Source: Paenibacillus faecalis
GTDB lineage: Bacteria > Bacillota > Bacilli > Paenibacillales > Paenibacillaceae
DNA: 64,000 nt
Assembly: GCF_900289175.1 (NCBI RefSeq)
Contig: NZ_LT985747.1
Span: forward strand, 298,506 to 362,505
Direction of reading: 5' to 3'
Shown one piece after another: positions 7,596 to 17,106 of this stretch. A program made the translations under genes and the position numbers. Each line of letters opens with the position of its first letter. The first letter of the stretch is position 1. The notes under the pieces are model-generated. The model did not search any database and was not told the origin of the DNA. It worked only from the letters and a program-made list of their open reading frames with translations.

Positions 7596-10190
7596 TTAGC
7601 GCTCCACCGTTTCCATGATAAAGGCTTCAAAGACGTCTCCTTCTTTAATATCACTATAGTTTTCCAAGGTAATACCACATTCATAACCTTGTGCGACTTC
7701 TTTGGCGTCATCTTTAAAGCGCTTGAGGGAATCGATCTTGCCTTCATGAATTACAATGCCGTCCCGGACCAGACGGATTTCAGAGTTGCGTGTTATCTTG
7801 CCGGAAGTAACCATGCAACCTGCAATCGTGCCCACTCTGCTGACTTTGAATGTATTCCGCACTTCAGCATGACCGATCACATTTTCCTTATAGATCGGGT
7901 CCAGCATGCCTTTCATAGCTTGTTCAATCTCTTCAATCGCGCTGTAAATTACCCGGTGTAAGCGGACATCCACTTTTTCCTGTTCAGCAGTCTGTTTTGC
8001 CTGTGTATCCGGACGCACGTTAAAGCCGATGATAATCGCATTCGATGCAGCCGCCAAAATAACATCGGACTCCGTAATCGCACCTACACCGCTGTGAATA
8101 ATTTTCACGCGTACGCCTTCTACTTCGATTTTATTTAACGATCCCTTCAAGGCTTCAACAGAACCTTGTACGTCACCTTTAATAATGACATTGAGATCCT
8201 TGATTTCCCCATCTTTAATATGCTGGAATAAATCATCCAGGGTAACCCGTGTATTCGTGTTTAGCTCGGATTGCCGCTGTGTAATGGAGCGTTTATCGGC
8301 AATGGAACGGGCTTTACGCTCATCCTCAAATACCATAAACGGATCTCCTGCCCCCGGCACTTCGGTCAAGCCTGTAATCTCTACCGGAGTTGAAGGGCCT
8401 GCTTCTTTCAGACGGCGCCCCTTATCGTTAACCATAACACGAATACGGCCAAAGCAGTTGCCTGCCACGAAAGCATCACCGACTTTGAGAGTACCATGCT
8501 GTACGAGAATTCTTGCCACCGGTCCTCTACCCTTATCAAGCTCAGCTTCAATAACGGTACCACGAGCCCGTTTATCCGGGTTAGCTTTATACTCATTTAC
8601 TTCAGCTACAAGCAAAATCATCTCAAGCAAGTCCTCAAGACCCATGCGCTGCTTCGCGGAAACATTAACGAAGATCGTATCCCCGCCCCACTCTTCCGGA
8701 ACAAGCCCATGCTCGGTTAATTCCTGCTTCACCCGATCCGGATTCGCTTCAGGCTTATCGATTTTGTTCACGGCTACGATAATTGGCAATCCTGCCGCCT
8801 TGGCATGGCTGATCGCTTCAACCGTCTGCGGCATAACACCGTCATCCGCCGCAACCACGATGATCGTTATGTCTGTCACTTGAGCCCCGCGCGCGCGCAT
8901 CGCCGTAAACGCTTCGTGACCCGGTGTATCCAAAAATGTAATCTTTTTGCCGTTGATCTCTACCTGGTAAGCACCGATATGCTGGGTAATACCACCAGCC
9001 TCACCGCTCGATACATTCGCGGACCGAATCGCATCCAAAAGCGTTGTTTTACCATGGTCAACGTGACCCATAATAGTTACAACCGGAGGACGTTCACGCA
9101 GATCCTGCGGATCATCAACCTCTTCAATCGTTTCAAAGCGGTCTTCCTCAACCGGAATTTTTACCTCTACCTCAACACCGAACTCTCCGGCCAGAAGTAA
9201 AATCGTATCAATGTCAAGTTCCTGGTTGATCGTGGCCATCACGCCGAGGAAAATCAGCTTCTTGATCACCTCGGAAGCGTCCTTGTGAAGCAGCTTCGCC
9301 GTTTCACCGACGGTCATGTTGCCACGGACGATAATTTTCTTCGGCGTGTTGTCGATTTTCTCACGAGGCGGCTGCTGGTTTTGATTCCGTCCGCGATTAT
9401 TCTTGCCTCCGCGATTGTTACGATAGCCCCCTTGACGGTTATCGTCAAACTTTTTGGAGCCAGAACGATTGTTGTTATTGTTATTGTTGTTGTTGTTTCG
9501 GTTTCCGCCACGGTTTCCAGCATTGTTATTGTTGGAATAACCGCCCGAACGGTTGGAGTCGGAACGACCTCCACCTTGAGAGCGAGCTGCGCCTTGTCCA
9601 GCTCCTTGCTGAGAACGGGAGCCTCCCTGCTGACCAGAGCCTTGCGCACCTCTGTTACGATTGTTTTGTTGATTTCCTTGGGAAGATCCGGTATTGCCGG
9701 TTCTCCGGGAATCCTGATTGCCTTGCGAGCGTTGAGTGCCCGATGTATTTGAAGTGTTTTGATTTCTGTTGTTCATACTTACCTGCTTTTCCTGTTGTTT
9801 TTTAGGCTGTCCTTTTTCCTGTCCTTGACCAGATGGTCTTTGACCTTGATTCCGGCTGCCGCTTTGCCCACTGCGACCGCCTTCGCTTTGAGGAGTTTTT
9901 ACCTGAGTGTTTTCCGTTGAAGCGGTGTTGCCAGCTCCCGAGGTTTTCGGATTTCGGCCTCCGTCCTTTGCCGACTCTGATTCTCCCCGCTTGGCAGCAG
10001 CATTCGATTTAATATCTTTAAAGAATTGCTCCACCTTAGCTACCGTCTCCCGCTCCATCACACTCATATGATTATTCACCGGAATGTTCAGACGCTTGAG
10101 AATAGTAATAATTTCCTTACTGCTCATATTCAACGACTTGGCATATTCATATACACGAAGTTTATTGTCTTTATTTTCCTGTTTACTCAA
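7596..10190 (-). CDS. infB: Translation initiation factor IF-2
   Basis: 864 residues. GTPase that brings fMet-tRNA to the 30S subunit. Order: short N-terminal IF2-N domain (about 1-60), a long Gly/Asn/Gln/Ser/Arg-rich unstructured region (about 62-275) with a run of ten asparagines, a second IF2-N domain (about 285-340), G domain with [17 protein letters not shown] and NKID, then domains II, III and the C-terminal fMet-tRNA binding part. The start is TTG at 10188-10190, supported by GGAGGTGGAG seven to twelve bases before it; it overlaps the ylxQ stop by eight bases. Confidence 0.98.
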   Translation of the reverse strand: MSKQENKDNKLRVYEYAKSLNMSSKEIITILKRLNIPVNNHMSVMERETVAKVEQFFKDIKSNAAAKRGESESAKDGGRNPKTSGAGNTASTENTQVKTPQSEGGRSGQSGSRNQGQRPSGQGQEKGQPKKQQEKQVSMNNRNQNTSNTSGTQRSQGNQDSRRTGNTGSSQGNQQNNRNRGAQGSGQQGGSRSQQGAGQGAARSQGGGRSDSNRSGGYSNNNNAGNRGGNRNNNNNNNNNNRSGSKKFDDNRQGGYRNNRGGKNNRGRNQNQQPPREKIDNTPKKIIVRGNMTVGETAKLLHKDASEVIKKLIFLGVMATINQELDIDTILLLAGEFGVEVEVKIPVEEDRFETIEEVDDPQDLRERPPVVTIMGHVDHGKTTLLDAIRSANVSSGEAGGITQHIGAYQVEINGKKITFLDTPGHEAFTAMRARGAQVTDITIIVVAADDGVMPQTVEAISHAKAAGLPIIVAVNKIDKPEANPDRVKQELTEHGLVPEEWGGDTIFVNVSAKQRMGLEDLLEMILLVAEVNEYKANPDKRARGTVIEAELDKGRGPVARILVQHGTLKVGDAFVAGNCFGRIRVMVNDKGRRLKEAGPSTPVEITGLTEVPGAGDPFMVFEDERKARSIADKRSITQRQSELNTNTRVTLDDLFQHIKDGEIKDLNVIIKGDVQGSVEALKGSLNKIEVEGVRVKIIHSGVGAITESDVILAAASNAIIIGFNVRPDTQAKQTAEQEKVDVRLHRVIYSAIEEIEQAMKGMLDPIYKENVIGHAEVRNTFKVSRVGTIAGCMVTSGKITRNSEIRLVRDGIVIHEGKIDSLKRFKDDAKEVAQGYECGITLENYSDIKEGDVFEAFIMETVER
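9468..9497 (-). repeat. AAC/AAT trinucleotide run coding for ten asparagines in IF-2
   Basis: Ten consecutive Asn codons (seven AAC and three AAT when read on the coding strand) inside infB. Slippage by whole codons would leave the frame intact, so the tract can vary in length without inactivating the gene. Confidence 0.9.
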
Positions 10191-10509
10191 TATACTCCAC
10201 CTCCGACATTATCCCCACTTGCTTGGAGATCATTTCTGCGAATCCTTGATCCGTCACTGCCAGCACAACTCTTTGTGGTTTACCTACACTTGTGCCCAGT
10301 CTTTCCCGGTCAAATCCGATTACCAGAGGGATTTTGTAAGTTCCGCATTTATCACGAAACTTTTTTTTTGTATTATCTGAGGCGTCACCCGCCAGAATGA
10401 CCATTTTTGCTTCAGAAGACCGGATTACTTTGAGCACGATCTCATCGCCGGTAACCACTTTACCAGCCCGCATGGCAAGACCCAAATGAGAAAGCGCCCT
10501 ATTCGTCAT
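10183..10509 (-). CDS. ylxQ: L7Ae/L30e-family RNA-binding protein YlxQ
   Basis: 108 residues from the ATG at 10507-10509, which has AAGGAGAG upstream and gives the family start [18 protein letters not shown]. The L7Ae/L30e fold binds kink-turn RNA; the segment [15 protein letters not shown] is typical. In B. subtilis YlxQ is a kink-turn binding protein of unclear role. It overlaps ylxR by 11 bases and infB by 8, within the nusA-infB operon. Confidence 0.93.
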   Translation of the reverse strand: MTNRALSHLGLAMRAGKVVTGDEIVLKVIRSSEAKMVILAGDASDNTKKKFRDKCGTYKIPLVIGFDRERLGTSVGKPQRVVLAVTDQGFAEMISKQVGIMSEVEYIE

Positions 10510-10807
10510 CAGCACTCTCCTTCGCTGCCAGAAATTCATCCTCTACCTTAATGAAATCCTGTGCCAGTTGCTCATAAATTTCAGATTGAACATGATGCTT
10601 TAAAGCACGGTCAAGCGCTTTGCTTTTGTGTGCAAGCTTAAAGCAGGACAATTTCCCGCACAAATAAGCGCCTCTGCCCGATTTCTTGCCCGTCAGATCA
10701 ATCATGACCTGATCATCAGGTGTCTTAACGACACGGATAAGCTCCTTCTTAGGCATCATTTCCTGACAAGCCACACATTTGCGTAGCGGTATCTTTCTCT
10801 GTTTCAA
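10499..10807 (-). CDS. rnpM: YlxR/RnpM, DUF448 RNA-binding modulator of RNase P
   Basis: 102 residues from the TTG at 10805-10807, preceded by GCGGGGG at suitable spacing (a GTG three codons upstream lies within that site). The family motifs RKCVACQ (possible metal site) near the N terminus and GRGAYLC in the middle are present. YlxR binds the RNase P RNA in B. subtilis, hence the name RnpM. It lies between nusA and ylxQ, the conserved position. Confidence 0.92.
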   Translation of the reverse strand: MKQRKIPLRKCVACQEMMPKKELIRVVKTPDDQVMIDLTGKKSGRGAYLCGKLSCFKLAHKSKALDRALKHHVQSEIYEQLAQDFIKVEDEFLAAKESADDE

Positions 10808-10831
10808 AGCTAACACCCCCGCCTATTTACA

Positions 10832-11929
10832 TTAATCGACGGAGACAGAATCCTGATGCATTTCACCCGAGAGTGTTTTCGGTCTGCCGTATTCCTGCTC
10901 CGCCTGACTCTCGCTCTTGATATCGATTTTCCAACCTGTCAGTTTCGCCGCAAGCCGGGCATTCTGACCTTTAATCCCGATCGCCAAAGACAACTGGTAG
11001 TCAGGAACGATAACGCGAGCCATCTTCTCATCTTCAAAAACTTGAACCTCAAGTACTTTAGAAGGACTGAGCGCATTGGCAACATATTCCTCAACTTGCT
11101 CCGAATACCGTACAATGTCTATTTTTTCACCGCGAAGCTCGTTGACAATCGTCTGTACGCGCATGCCTTTTGGTCCGACGCAAGAGCCGACAGGATCAAC
11201 CTCCTCATTGCGGGAATAAACAGCGATTTTAGAACGGAAGCCCGCCTCTCGTGCCACGGAACGAATTTCAACGACACCGTCAAAAATTTCAGGAACCTCA
11301 AGCTCAAACAGGCGCTTTAAAAGCCCCGGATGCGTACGGGACAACATGATTTGTGGTCCTTTCGTCGTATTCTCGACCTTTGTAATGTACGCTTTAATCC
11401 GGTCCCCGTGCTTGAACTTATCATCGGGCATAAGTTCGGTGAGCGGCAGAACCGCTTCGATCTTGCCCAGGTCAATATAGATGTTACGTTGATCTTGACG
11501 TTGTAGAGTCCCTGTTACGATATCATCTTCCTTGTCGATAAAGGCATTGTAGATCAGGCCGCGCTCAGCTTCACGAATACGCTGTGTAACGACCTGCTTA
11601 GCCGTCTGTGCTGCAATACGTCCAAAATCCCGCGGAGTAACTTCAATCTCAGCGATATCATCGATTTGAAAATGCGGGTTGATATCACGTGCTGCAGGCA
11701 GCGAAATTTCAGTGCGAGGATCGAGAACCTCTTCCACGATCAATTTACGGGCATATACCTTGATGACTCCGGTATTGCGATTCATATCCACTCTTACATT
11801 CTGAGCGGCATTGAAATTGCGTTTATAGCTGGAAATGAGTGCCGCCTCAATGGCTTCAAACAGCACATCCTTGCTAATGCCCCTGTCTCTTTCCAATTCA
11901 TTCATAGCTTCAATAAAATCCATACTCAT
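10832..11929 (-). CDS. nusA: Transcription termination/antitermination factor NusA
   Basis: 365 residues. Binds RNA polymerase and the nascent RNA to control pausing and termination. Order: N-terminal RNAP-binding domain (about 1-130), S1 domain (about 135-200), then two KH domains carrying DPVGSCVGPKGMRVQ and AIGIKGQNARLAAKLTGW. It lacks the E. coli C-terminal acidic repeats, as is usual in Firmicutes. It is the second gene of the rimP-nusA-ylxR-ylxQ-infB operon. Confidence 0.97.
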   Translation of the reverse strand: MSMDFIEAMNELERDRGISKDVLFEAIEAALISSYKRNFNAAQNVRVDMNRNTGVIKVYARKLIVEEVLDPRTEISLPAARDINPHFQIDDIAEIEVTPRDFGRIAAQTAKQVVTQRIREAERGLIYNAFIDKEDDIVTGTLQRQDQRNIYIDLGKIEAVLPLTELMPDDKFKHGDRIKAYITKVENTTKGPQIMLSRTHPGLLKRLFELEVPEIFDGVVEIRSVAREAGFRSKIAVYSRNEEVDPVGSCVGPKGMRVQTIVNELRGEKIDIVRYSEQVEEYVANALSPSKVLEVQVFEDEKMARVIVPDYQLSLAIGIKGQNARLAAKLTGWKIDIKSESQAEQEYGRPKTLSGEMHQDSVSVD

Positions 11930-11961
11930 TGAAAATCAGTTCCCCCTTTCAAAACTTCCGT

Positions 11962-12423
11962 CTAAAAAATGATGGCCAATCTGGCACTGGCAACTTTTGC
12001 ATATGGAATAACATGCTGCTTCTTACCGACTCGGATCACAAGCTCTTCATTCTCAAAAGACTCCAGCTTGCCTTCAAATTCCTTCATTCCATCCACAGCC
12101 TCATAAACCGTTACGAAAACATCTTTACCGACGGATTTGGCAACGTCTTCTTTCTTCTTTAGCGGGCGCTCGGCCCCAGGTGAAGATACTTCGAGAAAGT
12201 AAGCAGTCGGAATCGGATCGTTCTCATCCAGCTTTTGGCTTAGGTATTCGCTGATCGAGCCGCAATCGTCAATATCGATGCCGCCTTCCTTATCCACAAA
12301 GACCCTTAAAAACCAATTGCTGCCCTCTTTTACATACTCCACTTCTACCAGTTCAAAGCCGTGCTCATTCAGATACGGCTGCACCATTTCTTCCACAGTC
12401 GTTTTAATCTTCGGTGTGCTCAA
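11962..12423 (-). CDS. rimP: Ribosome maturation factor RimP
   Basis: 153 residues, the usual length. RimP helps assemble the 30S subunit. Conserved segments seen are GFELVEVEYVKEG, VFVDKEGGIDIDDC and EVSSPGAERPL (the family hallmark). It is first in the rimP-nusA-infB operon and begins 43 bases after a hairpin that follows polC. Confidence 0.96.
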   Translation of the reverse strand: MSTPKIKTTVEEMVQPYLNEHGFELVEVEYVKEGSNWFLRVFVDKEGGIDIDDCGSISEYLSQKLDENDPIPTAYFLEVSSPGAERPLKKKEDVAKSVGKDVFVTVYEAVDGMKEFEGKLESFENEELVIRVGKKQHVIPYAKVASARLAIIF

Positions 12424-12465
12424 AGAACATAACCTCCAACACTTTCATTTCCTATATACCAAAGA

Positions 12466-12493
12466 GTAAAGAGTGGGTTGCCCCACTCTTTAC
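12466..12493 (-). terminator. Hairpin between polC and rimP
   Basis: A perfect 12-bp stem GTAAAGAGTGGG / CCCACTCTTTAC with a four-base loop. Only a weak T run (TCTTT) follows on the minus strand, so it may be a partial terminator. It lies 126 bases past the polC stop; nothing else is seen in this gap. Confidence 0.6.
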
Positions 12494-12618
12494 ACAACGG
12501 TTTTATCTCCATGATTACCAAAAAAATTATAACATAGTCTGGCAATAGTGACAAGTATGAGTCCTTGACTGTCAATTTGTCAAGAGGTCTGATGAACCCC
12601 TTTATTTCAGGCGTTTTT

Positions 12619-15600
12619 CTAAAAGAGCGAAAGCTGGTTACTCTCCGGCAATCCTCGGAAGCAGCCCATTTGAGTAAGCAGCTCGATCGCCGTCTTACTT
12701 GCTTTGGATTTCTGCTGAAAATCTTCAATGGACAGAATTTCACCAAACTCTCTTGCAGCCGCGATATTTCGAGCTGCGTTCTCACCAATTCCCTGCAAAG
12801 CGGAAAATGGCGGAATAAGCGAATCCCCGTCCACGGTAAAGCGCACAGCATCAGAACGATACAGATCGATGCTCTTGAAGGATAAGCCGCGAGCCGTCAT
12901 TTCCAGCGCCATCTCCAAAATAGGAAGCATGCTCTTTTCCTTCGTGCTTGCCTGAAATCCGAGCTGCTCGATCTCAACAATCCGCCGGTGAATGGCATCA
13001 TAACCTTGACAGCATAACTCGATATCAAAATCCTCTGCGCGAACCGAGAAATACGTCGCATAAAATTCAATCGGATGATAAAGCTTGAAGTATGCGGTGC
13101 GCACGGCCGATATAACATAAGCAGCTGCGTGAGCCTTCGGGAACATGTACTGGATTTTAAGACAGGAATCAATGTACCACTGGGGCACTTTACATCTCTT
13201 CATTTCGTCGATCCATTCCTGTGTCAATCCCTTACCTTTACGAACGCTCTCCGTAATCTTAAACGCAAGTCCAGCATCCATCCCCGCTTTATAAATCAGA
13301 TACAACATGATGTCGTCGCGACATCCGATTACCGTTTTAATGTCACATGTACCGTTCTTGATCAGCTCCTGGGCATTGCCCAGCCATACGCCTGTTCCGT
13401 GCGACAATCCAGAGATTTGCAAAAGGTCGGCAAAGCTTGACGGCTGAGACTCAACCAACATCTGCCGTACAAATTTTGTACCCATTTCAGGAATCCCGTA
13501 TGTTGCAACCGGGGAACGAATCTGCTCCGGCGTAACGCCAAGCGCATCCGTGGAGTTAAACAGACTCATGACCTTCGGGTCGTTCATTGGAATCGTCGTA
13601 GGGTCTACCCCCGTCAAATCTTGAAGCATACGCATCATGGTCGGATCATCGTGCCCCAGAATATCAAGCTTCAGCAAGTTCGCATCAAAAGCATGGTAAT
13701 CAAAGTGAGTTGTCTTCCATTCCGCCTTCACATCATCAGCCGGGTACTGTACCGGAGTGATATCCTCCACTTCAATGTAATCCGGAACGACAACGATACC
13801 GCCCGGGTGCTGTCCGGTACTGCGCTTTACGCCGGAGCAGCCCCCCGCAAGCCGACTAAGTTCAGCACCGCGCCAACGCTTATGATGCTCTTCTTCATAT
13901 TTCTTGGCAAAACCGAAAGCTGTCTTTTCTGCAACTGTACCGATCGTACCGGCGCGAAAGACGTTCTTCTCGCCAAACATCACCTTCGTATAGTTATGCG
14001 CATGCGGCTGATATTCACCCGAGAAGTTCAAATCGATATCCGGAACTTTATCTCCTTTAAACCCTAGAAAAGTCTCAAACGGAATATCTTGCCCCTCGCC
14101 TTGGAGGTTCTCTCCGCATTTCGGGCATGCTTTAGTCGGAAGATCAAAACCGCTTCGTACGCTGCCATCAAGAAACCATTCACTATACTTGCAGTCCGAA
14201 TTTTTGCAGATGTAGTGAGCTGGAAGGGGGTTAACTTCGGAGATCCCCAAGAAGGTAGCCACCACTGATGACCCGACAGAACCACGGGAACCGACCAGGT
14301 ATCCATCCTCATTCGACTTTTTGACCAGTTTCTCGGAAATAAGATAGTTCGCTGAGAAACCGTATTTAATAATCGGCTCCAGCTCCTTCTCCAATCGAGC
14401 GACTACGACCTCTGGCAGGTCTTCGCCGTATATCGATTTCGCCGTTTCATAACAGGTGTTGCGGATTTCCTCATCCGCTCCTTCGATAATCGGAGTAAAC
14501 AGCTTGGATGGAAACAGCTCCATTTCTTCAAACCGATCTGCCAGATCATTCGTATTTTTCACGACGATTTCATATGCCTTCTCTTCGCCTAAATATTCGA
14601 ATTCCTCCAGCATCTCTTCCGTCGTTCGAAAATGCGCATCCGGCTTGCGGATGTCTTTCAACGGGCTAAATCCCGTAATACCATGGATCGTAATATCACG
14701 GAACAGCTTGTGACGCGGCTCCAGATAATGAACGTTACCTGTTGCAATTACCGGCTTGTTCAATTTCTCGCCGATACGGATCACTCGCCGGATTGCATCC
14801 TTCAGATCATCCGTGCTTCCAACCAGACCTTTATCTATAAGATGCATGTACATCGTCAGCGGCTGCACTTCAAGAACGTCATAGAATTGAGCGACTTCTT
14901 CTGCTTCTTCTTCCGTTTTGTTAAGAACCGTCTCGAAAAATTCGCCCTTCTCGCATCCTGACAGGACAATAAGCCCATCCCGCATATCCTCCAGCTTTGA
15001 CTTTGGAATACAAGGCACTCTTTTAAAGTACTCTGTATGCGATAGAGAGACCAGCTTGTACAAATTTTTCTTGCCTTCCGGATTTAATGCGTAAATCCCG
15101 CAATGAAAAGGCCTTGAGTTCGATAAATCCGTACCGACATAATCATTCAGACGATCTAGCATCGTAATGCCCTTCAGCTGCTCTGCATCTTTAAGGAGCC
15201 CGTTCAAAATGCCTGCTAAAGCGATCGTATCATCAATTGCCCGGTGATGGCTTTCCAGTAGAACTTTATACTTATCAGCAAGAGTGTTCAAACGGTGGTT
15301 CTTCATACCGGGATGAAGGAGCCGTGCCAGTTCCAGCGTATCAAGACAAGGATTGTCGAGTGTCTCCATACCTGCCTTCTTCAATGAAGCCTGAATAAAG
15401 CCCATATCAAATCTGGCGTTATGTGCGACCAGAACAGCATCCCCGACAAATTCCACAAAATCTTTAAGGACAGGCTCCAAATCTGGAGCATCCTTTACCA
15501 TTTCATCCGTAATATTAGTCAGCTGCTGAATATGATACGGGATTTTTTCATGCGGGTTAACGAACGTTGCATATCTGTCAATCTCCTGGCCTTCATGCAT

Positions 15601-16932
15601 TTTCACCGCCGCAAGTTCAGTAATCTTGTTTCGCGTAATCGAAAGACCGGTCGTCTCAATATCAAATACGATATATGTCGCATTATTCAACTCGATCGGC
15701 TTGGCCCGTTCCACCACATTGACCGCATCGTTAACGACGTTAGCCTCAACACCGTATATCATCTTGATCCCATTCTTTTTAGAATGCTTATCAGCATCAG
15801 GATAGGACTGAATGCCGCCATGATCACTGACCGCAATGGCTTTATGACCCCAGTCGGCAGCTGTTTTTATATATTTATCGACCGACGTTACCGCATCCAT
15901 CGTACTCATCGTTGTATGAAGATGGAATTCCACTCGCTTCACTGGCGCATGATCTTTCCGTGAAGGCGGAGCTTTAACTTCCACAAGATCCGAAGGGATC
16001 ATCACAAGTTCAGGAACCTGCATAAACCGGTCGTACTCAACCCGGCCGCGGGCTTTCACCCACTTACCATCAGCAAGCAGGCTAAGCACTTTCAAATCAT
16101 CTTTGGTCTTGGCAAACATCTTCATCTGCAGTGAATCTGTAAAATCGGTAAGGTTGAATATGAAAAGCGTGCTGCCGTTTCGAAGCTCCTTGCGATCAAG
16201 ACCAAATATCGTGCCCTGTATCGTAATTTTCTTCTCCTCGTCCTGGATCTCTTGAATCGGAACAGGCTGATCCTTAATGTCATAGCCTACTTGAAGCCTA
16301 ATATCCCCCTCTTCTTCATCAGGCAGGTTCTCAGCTTCCAGGCTGGACATAATTCTTTCAATCGCCTCACGTTCTTCCTCACGCTTCTTCTGCTCGAATT
16401 CTTCATAAGCTGCCAGTCCGTTATCACTCTCGCCCATTTTCACACGAAGATCGAGAGTAAAGTACTGACTGAAAAACTTCGAAATCGCTGCATCAATCTG
16501 TTTCTTGCGTGCAAGCTCGAGAGACATGCTATCCGACATCGTGAGCTTCAGCTGACCTTCTTCGACTTCATACTGGGCTCTTGCCATCCATCCATTGACC
16601 GATGGAATTTCCCGATGCACCCATTCCAGGAAAAGACCCCAATACTCCTGAACGACGTCCGCTTCACGAACTGCACCCTGATATCGGAATACAAACTTGA
16701 CCTTGGCGATATGATTCATTTTCTCTTGGATTCTTAAGCAAAACGTCCGATATACTTCTGACGGCACAAGGGTTTCCTTCAAGATTGTAATGATCCATTC
16801 CTTGTTGGTGCGACTGATCTCTACCCGTTCAATCAAACCGTCCAAAAAATAAGGATCAATTAAACTTGCCGGCACCTCTCCCTGCTTCATCAACAGTTCA
16901 AACCGTTTTCTCTTCTCTTCCGCCACGCTCAC
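12619..16932 (-). CDS. polC: DNA polymerase III alpha subunit, PolC type (Gram-positive)
   Basis: 1437 residues when started at the GTG at 16930-16932, which follows AAGGGGAGGGAACGA; this is exactly the B. subtilis PolC length. The frame is open for 30 codons further but without a better site. Main replicative polymerase with its own proofreading nuclease. Domains in order: N-terminal region, OB fold, PHP domain (begins at HLHTTMSTMDA), inserted DnaQ-like exonuclease (FDIETTGL, HNARFDMGF, HRAIDDT), then the polymerase core with a zinc-finger segment (CKNSDC ... CPKCGENL) and the catalytic PDIDLNFSGEYQ. Follows proS, as in B. subtilis. Confidence 0.98.
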   Translation of the reverse strand: MSVAEEKRKRFELLMKQGEVPASLIDPYFLDGLIERVEISRTNKEWIITILKETLVPSEVYRTFCLRIQEKMNHIAKVKFVFRYQGAVREADVVQEYWGLFLEWVHREIPSVNGWMARAQYEVEEGQLKLTMSDSMSLELARKKQIDAAISKFFSQYFTLDLRVKMGESDNGLAAYEEFEQKKREEEREAIERIMSSLEAENLPDEEEGDIRLQVGYDIKDQPVPIQEIQDEEKKITIQGTIFGLDRKELRNGSTLFIFNLTDFTDSLQMKMFAKTKDDLKVLSLLADGKWVKARGRVEYDRFMQVPELVMIPSDLVEVKAPPSRKDHAPVKRVEFHLHTTMSTMDAVTSVDKYIKTAADWGHKAIAVSDHGGIQSYPDADKHSKKNGIKMIYGVEANVVNDAVNVVERAKPIELNNATYIVFDIETTGLSITRNKITELAAVKMHEGQEIDRYATFVNPHEKIPYHIQQLTNITDEMVKDAPDLEPVLKDFVEFVGDAVLVAHNARFDMGFIQASLKKAGMETLDNPCLDTLELARLLHPGMKNHRLNTLADKYKVLLESHHRAIDDTIALAGILNGLLKDAEQLKGITMLDRLNDYVGTDLSNSRPFHCGIYALNPEGKKNLYKLVSLSHTEYFKRVPCIPKSKLEDMRDGLIVLSGCEKGEFFETVLNKTEEEAEEVAQFYDVLEVQPLTMYMHLIDKGLVGSTDDLKDAIRRVIRIGEKLNKPVIATGNVHYLEPRHKLFRDITIHGITGFSPLKDIRKPDAHFRTTEEMLEEFEYLGEEKAYEIVVKNTNDLADRFEEMELFPSKLFTPIIEGADEEIRNTCYETAKSIYGEDLPEVVVARLEKELEPIIKYGFSANYLISEKLVKKSNEDGYLVGSRGSVGSSVVATFLGISEVNPLPAHYICKNSDCKYSEWFLDGSVRSGFDLPTKACPKCGENLQGEGQDIPFETFLGFKGDKVPDIDLNFSGEYQPHAHNYTKVMFGEKNVFRAGTIGTVAEKTAFGFAKKYEEEHHKRWRGAELSRLAGGCSGVKRSTGQHPGGIVVVPDYIEVEDITPVQYPADDVKAEWKTTHFDYHAFDANLLKLDILGHDDPTMMRMLQDLTGVDPTTIPMNDPKVMSLFNSTDALGVTPEQIRSPVATYGIPEMGTKFVRQMLVESQPSSFADLLQISGLSHGTGVWLGNAQELIKNGTCDIKTVIGCRDDIMLYLIYKAGMDAGLAFKITESVRKGKGLTQEWIDEMKRCKVPQWYIDSCLKIQYMFPKAHAAAYVISAVRTAYFKLYHPIEFYATYFSVRAEDFDIELCCQGYDAIHRRIVEIEQLGFQASTKEKSMLPILEMALEMTARGLSFKSIDLYRSDAVRFTVDGDSLIPPFSALQGIGENAARNIAAAREFGEILSIEDFQQKSKASKTAIELLTQMGCFRGLPESNQLSLF

Positions 16933-16980
16933 TCGTTCCCTCCCCTTGCTAACGAAAAAACCAGATGAGTTCAATTCAAA

Positions 16981-17052
16981 GGAAAAGCTTCCGGGGCAGC
17001 ACCCATTCGTCCTGTTGCCCACAGAGCGTCATGCCATCCAGAAGCTTTCCGG
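16981..17052 (-). repeat. Inverted repeat between proS and polC
   Basis: The arms GGAAAAGCTTCCGG (16981-16994) and CCAGAAGCTTTCCGG (17038-17052) can pair over about 12 bases around a 43-base loop. There is no T run after it on the minus strand, so it is not a convincing intrinsic terminator; it may be an mRNA structure or a degraded terminator in the 174-base gap. Confidence 0.4.
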
Positions 17053-17106
17053 AATATTGATTTTCGTTATGGTTCTAACATTTGGTGTAACTATTACTCT
17101 ATCACA

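Noticed and set aside
9468-9497. CRISPR-like or tandem repeat array in the repeated infB segment
   Set aside because: The repeats are single codons within a coding frame, with no spacers or longer units. No CRISPR array is present in the window.
16981-17052. Intrinsic terminator after proS
   Set aside because: The inverted repeat pairs, but the loop is 43 bases and no T run follows, so I list it only as a repeat.
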